Assembly: GCA_030544235.1 (NCBI GenBank)
Contig: CM060473.1
Location: 26,644,198 to 26,708,197 of the forward strand
Reading direction: 5' to 3'
Length of the DNA stretch: 64,000 nt
Source: Lepturacanthus savala
Taxonomy: Eukaryota; Chordata; Actinopteri; Scombriformes; Trichiuridae
Shown here: one piece after another, positions 36,965 through 46,238 of the stretch
How positions within the stretch are numbered: the stretch's first letter is position 1
Layout: each line of letters opens with the position of its first letter
The notes under the pieces: model-generated
What the model saw: the letters and a program-made list of their open reading frames with translations, nothing else
Told to the model about the DNA's origin: nothing
Databases searched by the model: none
Made by a program: the position numbers and the translations under genes

Positions 36965-37160
36965 TAGGGGTGGTCAACCCTGGTCCTAGAGAGACGCCGT
37001 GGGTGCAGGTTTTTGTTCCTGATTCTACTAATCAACCACTAGAGCCCTTGTTAAGAACCTTTATTAGTAGAATCATGTCTGTTACTACTCGGTTGGAACA
37101 AAAACCTGCATCCACCGCGTCTCTCTAGGACCAGAGTTGTCTTCCTCTTGTCTTATAGGG
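36965..37160. mobile_element. Palindromic MITE
   Basis: Long terminal inverted repeats: the left reads CCTGGTCCTAGAGAGACGCC ... GTGCAGGTTTTTGTTCC, the right GGAACAAAAACCTGCATCC ... GCGTCTCTCTAGGACCAG. About 190 bp, non-coding. It belongs to a MITE family very common in fish genomes (from memory). It splits the gatc upstream module of copy 3. Confidence 0.8.
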
Positions 37161-37219
37161 ACGAATGATCCCCAGCTTTTTGGCCATAATTTTCTATCGC
37201 ATGTAAAAACAAGCAGTTA

Positions 37220-37756
37220 AATCATTTTCAGTTCAAAATCTATCTTGAAATGGGTGATTATCGGCATCTACAGGCGGTATTTCGCTTTTAAAAGTTGAAT
37301 CTGATGTCAACGTCAGCTCATGCGAAGGAGGAAGTTCGCGGCAGTTATTTCTCTTGTTCCTCGCCTCGTCGGTCATCTTTGGCCGATTTACGGAAGCCGT
37401 GAGCTAACTGAGCTCCGTGATAAACTATATGAGACCCTGGAACTGACCTTCGCGGTAATTTTTGTGAGGACAGAATAACATGCGACACCTTTTTAAAACC
37501 TCTGGACGTAGCTTTTTTAGCTAATTGAGTCCAAAATGTCGGCGTTTAGCTTCACTGCTGCACGCGCTACACATAGAATAAGTCAGTGTTCGTTTAAAAC
37601 GATCATAAAGGATCGATACTCGATATTAAACATGATAAACTACCATAGAAGAAGAAACGTGACGCGTCTGTTCAGCTCTAAAACTCACAACCCGAAGGTA
37701 ATATAAATGTTAATGTTAAATATAACGATTGTTAATTGTTTAATTAATAATTAATA

Positions 37757-37853
<97 letters not shown>

Positions 37854-38110
37854 CTAGGTACCACAGGTTCCAACATGGGAACCAGTAACAGAGGACCAAC
37901 TTCCTCAGGTAAAACCATCATAGTAAACTTTTAGTTTTTTCCCCTTAAACAAGCAGAGGACTTTTATTTTGAAAAGCGTTGTTAATCATACATGTACGTG
38001 TATTGACTCAGCAGGAAAAATGTCAAATAAGAAAAATTATCTACTGGGAAATAAACATTTAAAAACATCACAGAATGAGACCCTGACTGTATTATAATAC
38101 GTGATATTGT
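37220..38110. repeat. Right arm of the gatc inverted duplication
   Basis: Reverse complement of about 27,560-28,480: shared upstream block (GCGAAGGAGGAAGTTCGCGG), exon 1, intron 1 with its microsatellite, exon 2 and about 200 bp of intron 2. Confidence 0.88.
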
Positions 38111-38622
38111 CACCATATGGAATTACAAAAAATTGTAAAGATTTTTTTTTTAATTATAAAACCAAATTGACCCAAATCATGAAAAAATAAATTGAAATAA
38201 GCTAAATTATTAGCATAATTCTACTCTATATTGGACTAATTGTACCCAAAAACAAGATATTTTCACATGTTCAGATTATATGAAACATAATATTGCTGAA
38301 ATTGCACTTTTTTCTCATGTTAATTCACCTGTTTTTTAAATTAAAGGTTAATTATCTGTATAATTATTTATAATGTATTTCTTTACATAAAAATTAGGAT
38401 AAATTTATAGTTATTTATACGTGTATTTTAATTGGTCCGGGCCCAAACTGACTTTGACACCACTGATCTACAGCATATCTGTGTGTATTTATTAAATATT
38501 AGTTAAAATGTAAGCGTAAAAAGGATCTAATGACTTGTTTTATGTGATTTTTCACCACAGGAAACATCCCTTTACCGAAGAGAGAGGAAAGAGCAGCCAT
38601 GCTGAAACACACTGAGTTCTGA
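37536..38622 (+). pseudogene. gatc partial duplicate lacking exons 3 and 4
   Basis: Matches gatc exon 1 (37536-37697, one visible amino-acid change R to Q at about residue 21), exon 2 (37858-37908) and exon 5 (38561-38622). All three keep splice signals. The GatC core exons are absent: the copy passes from intron 2 sequence to intron 4-like sequence at about 38,100-38,250. Exon 2 ends in phase 0 while exon 5 expects phase 1, so joining them shifts frame. At most a presequence-like peptide could be made. High similarity points to a recent event. Confidence 0.9.
37761..37852. repeat. (GT)n microsatellite in the gatc pseudogene
   Basis: 46 GT units five bases from the exon 2 copy; mirror of (CA)n at 27,834-27,919. 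Confidence 0.97.
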
Positions 38623-40959
38623 CTCATTGGTATTTTTATTTTAAAGATGATGTTTTCCAACTACTGTGTTTCATATCTGTCAAATTAAATCCAGCCCAGA
38701 ACATTTCACTGCTTCTCTGCAGCCGTCGCCTGATATCATTTATATCAGCAGAGAATTTAATTGAATTACAAAACTAAAATGTGAATTTTAAGACTTTTGT
38801 ATTTGTGATTTAAGGGGCTTCATCCTTGTCACAGATATGTTTATACCTTTTTATAAAAAGGTAAAATAATTCTACTTTGGATTAGGGACTATCACAATTC
38901 AAAAAAACACATTATCAAGCAAAGATAATTAACGTTCAAATAAGGAAAAACACGAGGATTGACTCAGAAATCGAGACTAAAACAACTGAAGTAACTATAA
39001 TAATTCCTCCTGTGTTTCTAGATGCTGCTTTTCAGTTTCATTTGATAATAGAAGTCAAATCCTTTTGGTTTCAGTTTCATTTTGTGGAAATGGTGAGTTA
39101 GTGTGTTTGGAGGGGAGGAACAATGATAATGCATTATTATTATTAATAACTAATAATAATTAATATTATTAATTATTATTAATATAATTAATAACCTGTT
39201 ATTTATGTCAGAATCCTTAGTTATGTGGCCTGTTTTTATTTTTCTAATAAAAAAGTAAATATTGAATATTTTCTCTTATTCTGTTTCCATACAGACATTC
39301 TTAAATATCTGATTAGTTATTTAAAATAGTGCCTGAGTCATACACATTTATTACCTGTCACACCTGTTTAGTAGCAGATTATAATGTAGTTTATTATGTA
39401 ATTTTCCTGTATAGTCAGAATAATGAAAACAAACAGAAGCAGAGGAGAAATGAAACTGAAGTGAATGTTGATGCAGCAAAAAACCTCAAAACATCCGTTC
39501 AGACACTGAGAAGAGTTGAAGCTTTCAGCTGGAATCTGTTCTGTCAGATAAAAATAAAGTAATGTTAATGTAATAGAGGGTTAAGAGCAAAAGTAAAGGT
39601 AACGCAGTAAAAAATACAATTTACTTATATGTGATTACATTCCAAATGAATGAAGACCAACTAACCTGTTTATTATTATTTAGCCATTACCTGTTTTACT
39701 GTCTGTGTAATTTTGTTTTGGCAAACAAGGAAATAAATGACCAGAAACATGGGTTGATGATGAAAAGAAATAATAAAAGCCTAAAATGTGAGAATTGTCT
39801 CTTCGTGTCTTTTGTCTTTCTCAAGCTCCATGAATAAAGCTGCATCATGTTCACACAATAAGAAAAAAACAACACCAGAACATTTATACATTGCATATTT
39901 ATTATTTTCTGTTTCTTATTTAAAACTCACTGAACAGGTTTGAGAAGATGATCAGATGTGCAAAAAACACTGGGAACAGAAACTAAAACAGACTCAGAAT
40001 CAAGAAAAGAGGAGTGGAAACAGTTCAGGCAATATATATATATTTCATAATTCTACATCTTTGGCACTTTTATACCTGAATGAACAGATTAAACTAACCA
40101 AATATTACAGACTTAATCTATAAATCATGTGATTTTAGCCTTGGATAACTTAAACCTATGAATAATATGACACTTTTAATGATGAACTCATCTGGACAAC
40201 ATCTGGAAACATGGTTTATAGATGTTCTTTAGTTCAGAAAGTTCTTTATAGAAAGTGAATGTTCTTTATAGAAGACTAAAGGAACCAGAAAATAATCTGA
40301 TTTGAGAAGCATTTTTTTGTTAAAACTTACTTAAATTGATTAATTATCATTTAATCATATCAATATTTGGTGATTACTGTAATTAATCCTTTGTAGCTCT
40401 AATTAACACATTCTGAAATTGCATCTTACTGTTAAATTTCACAGTAATATCTTTAATAATCAATATTAGGGCTGCAACTAACTATTCTGATAATCAATTA
40501 ATCTATTGATCATTTAAAGGATTAATTAATTACATTTTCTTCTTAAAATGACTTAAGATTGCAAACATTTACTGTTATTAATTGAATGTAACCACTAATT
40601 AATCTATATTTATTGTAGTAAAATTATAGTGTGATTATGTGAATGTTTCTGTTTTGTTTCCCAAACATCACACCTGTAGCTAAAAATAGAAAGTGACGTC
40701 ATAGTTCACCTGATGTTGCTGCACTTTCCTTCTCAGACCTGTTCAATCAGAATCTTTACATAATCAGTTTATCTAAAGGTCAATAACTTCCTGTTATAAA
40801 TCTATCAGCTGTTTCTCTGCTGTTTACAAGCCCAAGAGTTACAAGAGTTTTTGCATATGATGATTCAATATTTAAGTTTAGGGTTAGATGTAGTGTCAAA
40901 TGTCCCTTTTTAATGTCAAAAGTCCACTTTCAGTGTTAAATGTCCTATTTTTAGGACTC
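38623..40959. other. Intergenic, no coding gene seen
   Basis: AT-rich. Contains an isg15 UTR-exon-like block (39,495-39,560, entered separately) and a dispersed repeat copy at 40,240-40,400 and 40,465-40,560. No coding exon recognised. Confidence 0.45.
39495..39560 (+). other. Block similar to the isg15 5'UTR exons
   Basis: AGTTGAAGCTTTCAGCTGGA then ATCTGTTCTGTCAGATAAAA resembles 43,479-43,539 (TTGAAGCTTTCAACTGAAAT, CTATTCTGTCTGAAAAAG). No GT donor follows at the matching place. Possibly a decayed duplicate exon. Confidence 0.5.
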
Positions 40960-41475
40960 AGACTGATCATGGCCGCGCAAAGCCAGCTCAAAAGTCCCAC
41001 AGAATTTAATACAGTCGATAATCTTGGACAAAATGTGCCGGTTCCGATCCACTTCCTCGTTGTGCTTCTTCACACCGAGCCTGTGCCCCTCGTGTAGCTG
41101 CATGGCGATGTTAGCTCTGGCTAGCTAGCATGGCTGGCCTCACCGTGTTCTCCATATGTGCCCGGGAGGATTCATGTTTTTTTTTTTTTACCTTTTCGGA
41201 AAGATGTTTCATGTCCTTCACTCCCGGGCCTCTGGGAGAGGTCTGGTCGAGCTCTTTAATCCGAGTTTTCTCCAGTAATGTTCTTCGATCGGATGCTGGA
41301 GAAGAGATCGTACTGAATTCGGCGGGTTCTGAAGTCCTGTACTGGCGGCCATTATCACTGACGACGCTGATTGGATAAATTCCTGTTGCTATGCGCGTAG
41401 CTCTCGTCAGTGATTGGCTGTTCCACTGCCAGGGCGAACTTGCTGTCGCCCCTGAACCCGCGTAGCTAAGCAACG
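40960..41475 (-). mobile_element. hAT-type (ZMYM1-like) transposase relic
   Basis: Minus-strand frames give DMKHLSEKVKKKKHESSRAH, then after a frameshift IAMQLHEGHRLGVKKHNEEV and DRNRHILSKIIDCIKFCG, FELALRGHD. These are the TTF-finger/N-terminal hallmarks of teleost hAT-derived ZMYM1-like proteins (from memory). The rest of the transposase is missing and the frame is broken after MLAS, so it is a dead fragment. It is GC-richer than its surroundings. Confidence 0.8.
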
Positions 41476-42147
41476 GAGCTTTTTCTACAAAAATTATAAT
41501 TTATATGTGAAATATTGTTATGAATGTTGTGAAAATACACACACACAACTTTTTAAACGTATAACATACGTTATTATTAATTTTATTATTTTTATTTAAT
41601 TTAATTACAATTTTTCTTTCAAAATATCGCCCCCTATTGGCCAGCCGCCACTGATGTGTGTGTGTATATATATACATCTGATGTATGTTTAATGCACTGT
41701 ATAGCATTTTTTACACACTCTTTTAATTTGGTGAAAATAGAATATGATATACATACATACTATATGATGCAATACTTTCCGTGTCAAATGTGCTTTATAG
41801 TCAAATGGCCCTTTTCAGAGCCAAATGTCCTATTTCATATATCATTATCTGTATTACATCATACATGTGATGCAATACTTGAAATAATCTAAAGTTTCTA
41901 CAATAGTTTCCACATTGAAAAACTACATCATTAAAAAGCTCTTATGTATTTGTTAGTGATAAACACAAATATAATTTACTGTAATAATATAACACAGCCT
42001 GTACTTTAGTAGATTTGAATGATAATTAATTCAGTAATTTACTTAAATAACACATTGAATTCAGGACTTTTACTTCTAAAGGATAATATTTAGACGACAG
42101 TATTTATTATTTTATTGAGACATTCCAGCAGAGATGTTCGGAGAATA
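41476..42147. other. Intergenic upstream of isg15
   Basis: AT-rich. Short imperfect repeats GTCAAATGTCC / GCCAAATGTCCTATTT near 41,781-41,840 also occur near 40,893-40,950 on the other side of the hAT relic. No gene seen. Confidence 0.4.
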
Positions 42148-42161
42148 GAAATCGAAAGTGA
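42148..42161 (+). promoter_or_regulatory. ISRE/IRF element 1 of isg15
   Basis: GAAATCGAAAGTGA fits GAAANNGAAA and ends in the IRF-type GAAAGTGA. It lies 12 bp upstream of a second element and about 75 bp upstream of the presumed transcription start. Confidence 0.8.
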
Positions 42162-42172
42162 GGAAGAGGAAG

Positions 42173-42184
42173 GAAAACGAAACT
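42173..42184 (+). promoter_or_regulatory. ISRE element 2 of isg15
   Basis: GAAAACGAAACT is a perfect interferon-stimulated response element (GAAANNGAAACT), bound by ISGF3/IRFs in vertebrates. A TATA-like GATAAAAAG follows at 42,195-42,203. Confidence 0.85.
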
Positions 42185-42224
42185 TAACTCATCTGATAAA
42201 AAGCTGCAGCCGAAGACTCAGAAC

Positions 42225-43539
42225 ACAGAAATCAGCTGAGCATCACATCACTGAACCTGAAGCTGCTGCTACTGGAATCTATTTAATCTGAAAAAAGACT
42301 CCATCAGGTAAGAATATTCATTTATTTTACTTTATTTGTTTATTAGAACAGGACAATATTCGCTCATATTAATCATTTAGGGAAAAAAATGAAAAGAAGC
42401 TACTTTCCATCTGTTGTAGTTACAGACAATAAATAAAAACAGTCAAAACTCTTTTATTAATAATATTAATGATATAATTATAGTATATTGATTATATATA
42501 TATTGATAATGTTTTATGTCACAGGCCAACCTTATAAAAAAACGCTATTAAATCACTAAATATCTACAAAAACTACCATTTCACTACTTGTTTGCTATTG
42601 TGATATATAGTGATTTATGTAGTTATTTCAATAATAATGTGTAGAGAATTGGACCATTTCACTACTGATAATTAGACATAATGACTGATAATTAATTACT
42701 TCAGCCTCACTTTTGGCTTTCTGGAAAATACTAAACAATCACTACCCATTACTTCACATTTATTATTATTATTATATATTTTATCATTAAATACTGGTTA
42801 AAGGGATAGTTCACCTTAATGGATTACTCACCCATGGATATTTTATAGTTTATTTTTCTACATTCATAGTCATAGTTTCCTGCACCAGATGTTATCAAAT
42901 TATTTTAAAATTATTTTAAAAATATTTTAAAAATATTTTAAAATTATTTTAAATATTTAAATACATATTTTAAAATATTTTTAAAATTATAAAATAATTA
43001 TTAAAGAATATTTTAAAAATATTTTAAAATTATTAAAAATTATTTGATGACTATTTCAAATAGATGTAGTGTTGTTACTACATATTCACCATGCAATCAA
43101 GTAGTAATATCACTGCAGAATCACTATTTAAATTTACCATCATCATTATCATCATTTTATTGTATTTTATTTTGTTTTTCTCACTTTCTGAATTAAAAGA
43201 ACCAAATTCCTTTGATATTTTTTGTTCTTGTAGGAATCCTTGTTGTAATTAAGTCTAATAATTCTTTGGAAATAGTTTTTAGACATAGAAAAAGAGCAAT
43301 ACAATCAAATTAACTGTTAATTCAGGCTTAGTTGCAGATATATGAACAATATATTGTAGATAAAAGACTAATTCATTGATATGTTATATATTAGACTTGA
43401 AATTAGCCTGATGCCTGAAAGAATAAGATGATAAACTAGATGAAAGATCTTTATCTTCTGTGTTTTTGCTATTTACAGACACAGTGAAGACTTGAAGCTT
43501 TCAACTGAAATCTATTCTGTCTGAAAAAGAGAAATCAAG
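42225..43539 (+). other. isg15: isg15 5' untranslated exons
   Basis: Exon 1 (start approximate) ends at 42,307 before GTAAGAAT. A second exon is 43,479-43,539, with acceptor ATTTACAG and donor GTAGGAAA. The coding exon starts after TTTCCAG at 43,903. Exons 1 and 2 resemble each other (GAAGCTGCTG.../GAAGCTTTCA..., ATCTAT...CTGAAAAA), so one may be a duplicate used alternatively. Confidence 0.6.
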
Positions 43540-43912
43540 GTAGGAAACCTTCATATCAATGTTGTAATTAAGTGTAATAATTCTTTGAAAATCTTTTAGA
43601 GCATGGATTTATCTACTTTTTCAACGTGTTTTCAGGCTTCATGCAGTTTATAGTAAATAAATTTGTGGAAATTGATAGTAAATAAGTCAAAAAACTCTAA
43701 TTATATAAAATATGTAGTGTCGTGATACATATTCACTACACAATAAAGTATTAAAAACACAACTATTTCACTACTAAACTCTACTGTTGTGTGATAAATT
43801 AAACATTTACAACACAATTGCTTAGAGTTAGTTATATTATTACAATAAGTCTTTGAAAATATGTTTTTAGAGAGAAAATTGATGTAAAAATGTTGTTTCC
43901 AGGTCTGTTGTC

Positions 43913-44383
43913 ATGGAGATCACCATCACGATGCTGGAGGGGACGTCCATGAAGCTGACGGTGAACCCGGACCTGACGGTGGGCTCCCTGAAGACCCTGA
44001 TCCAGAACCAGATGGGGGTCCCCCCTCAGACCCAGAGGCTGATCTTCGTGAACGGCCAGAAGACGACTCTCAGCGACGACTCCCGCTCCGTGGGCTCCTA
44101 CGGGCTGTTCTCCGGCTGCCAGCTGTCTCTGCTGCTGCTCAACCCGCCGGCCGTCGTCCAGCTGTTCCTCAGGAACGAGAAGGGGAAGGTCACCACCTAC
44201 GACGTCAAGCTGGACCTCAGCGTCCGGGACTTCAAGCTGAAGGTCCAGGCCAGGGAGGGGGTCGCCGAGAACCAGCAGAGGCTGATCTACCAGGGCCGAG
44301 AGATGGGGGCGGGTTCGCTGAAAGACTACGGCGTCGAAGCTCTGAGCACCATCGACCTGATGCTGCGTCTCAGAGGAGGCTGA
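43913..44383 (+). CDS. isg15: Ubiquitin-like modifier ISG15
   Basis: 156 aa in one coding exon with two ubiquitin-like domains in tandem: MEITITMLEGTSMKLTVNPD... (about 1-76) and VVQLFLRNEKGKVTTYDVKL... (about 81-156). It ends LMLRLRGG, the motif activated by E1 (UBA7) and conjugated to target lysines during the antiviral interferon response. ATG at 43,913 is the first in the exon, ten bases after the acceptor. The stop comes immediately after GG, so no processing peptide is predicted. Two ISREs about 1.75 kb upstream agree with interferon control. A polyubiquitin is excluded by the divergent domains. GC content is well above the neighbouring sequence. Confidence 0.95.
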   Translation: MEITITMLEGTSMKLTVNPDLTVGSLKTLIQNQMGVPPQTQRLIFVNGQKTTLSDDSRSVGSYGLFSGCQLSLLLLNPPAVVQLFLRNEKGKVTTYDVKLDLSVRDFKLKVQAREGVAENQQRLIYQGREMGAGSLKDYGVEALSTIDLMLRLRGG

Positions 44384-46238
44384 GGACACTTTGATATGAA
44401 CTGTTCATTCAAATCTGAACGAGATCTGCATCGTTTATTCTGGTCCTGTCCTGTATCATCTTCATCATTTCCTAAAGCATTAGACTTCAGTTTTTCTCTT
44501 AACCCTCTAGGCGCCACTGTCAACTTGATGCAGCACTGAATGTCATTCAAATGTCATTTACGCTCAAAAAAACCTTCAAAAAAATTTAAATACATTTTTT
44601 TATTTGGTGAAAATTTTCCCAAATTTTCCCTTTGGACATGTCAAAGGTCCATGAGCAATAGGGATATCCTGGTCATGTGACATCATAAATTGTATGTCCT
44701 TCAAAATAAAAGCCCCCTGTTCACACCTAATTCTAAAAAAGATAAATTTTACATCACAGCTTTTTGGAAAAAAAATGAAGATAAAGTAATTGTTGCCATA
44801 TGGTAAGACTATAAAATAGAGAGTTAAAACATGTGACACTTCATGAATATTCTATATTCAAATTGGCTCCTGCCCTATGGTGTCATAATATGCAAATTAG
44901 ATGGGTCAATTTAATCCCTATATAAGATGTGGGTCATCCTTAATATTTCTATCTCTGATCACTTTTAAGTTATAGCCTTTTGAAATTAAGATAAGCAAAA
45001 AAAAAAGTATTGTTTGGATTCTTTTGACAAGAACATCACATCCTCAACTTAATTATGCTACTTGCTAAAACACCATATACATAAATCTAAATTCTCCAAT
45101 CACAAACCATCTTTCTTAATATTTAAAAATAAACTCAAACATTTAAACGTGTGTATAACTAATTTATTTATTTCCTTAATTTTATCTACTATGTGACCTC
45201 TGGCATTTTGTTTGTTTTCTAAAGTTTCTAAATAAAGATGAATTATTATAGTATAGTATTATAGATATGTATTCTAGGCTATTGATAAGTTAACAGAACA
45301 TATTCATTTAGATTATTTTTATTATTTTTAATACATTCGTATGCATTCCTCAAGATGAATTCCATTTTGTGAATGTCAATGATTCTTACTGCCTTTTTTT
45401 TAAAAATAAAAATCATGTAAATTTCCTGTTTTTTGTCCTTTACCTTCTTGGTGATTTACTGTATATATATATTTATTAAATAAATATTTTTAAATAAATT
45501 AAAACACATAAAATAATGCATGTTGAAAAGTGTGAGAAACATTATTTTAAGTTACTTTCTAAATTATTTGCTTTACTTTTGGTAGAATTCAAGTGTCTTA
45601 CTATTCTATTTGTCTAGTAGTTCACACTATAATTTTAATTTTTAGATTTAAAAAAATTAGGAAAAAATCACCAAGTATATCCAATTTAGATAAAAACAAT
45701 AAGTATAAAATAATAATAATAATAAAAATAATTATAAAGTATTATTTTTTTTAATTATTAAAAATAAAAATTATTTAATTTAAAAAAGCAAAAATAAATA
45801 ATCCCGTCCTGTAATCTATTTTTAAAAATAGTAATTTCATTCAGAATATAAAGATAAACTAAGTGTAGTGGAAAACACTTACTGATAACATAACATAACT
45901 GTATTATACCACAAATAATCACAGAATCAGACTTTATAGTCTTGGTTATATATATATTGAAGGTTACAGCAGAATTTGACAGTAAAAACAGTTCATTATG
46001 AACTACATTTATTCAGTTATATCATTAAAACACAGTTATGTAGACAACATATCAAAGCATTGTGTTAAAAATCTATTGTACAGGTTTGTTTCATGTTAAT
46101 CAGAGCAGTTCAGATTAGAAACCGTTTGCATTATCTCAGTTTTCTGGTATTCACCAACCAGAAAAACCACAGTGAGTCAGACTTTTTGCCTCCGGTGCAT
46201 TTCCTGTAAAAAAAAAAAAAAAAATATCGCGGAAGGCT
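44384..46238. other. isg15 3' region and intergenic
   Basis: No gene seen. A repeat-like stretch covers about 44,500-44,930 (with TTCAAAATAAAAG at 44,700). AT-rich sequence follows, with AATAAA at about 45,230. The pxmp2 3'UTR on the minus strand presumably occupies the last few hundred bases. Confidence 0.4.

Noticed and set aside
43913..44383. Polyubiquitin gene
   Set aside because: The two domains differ strongly from ubiquitin and from each other; architecture and ISREs fit ISG15.
43832..44389. 185-codon minus-strand frame across isg15
   Set aside because: Antisense shadow of the high-GC isg15 coding exon.
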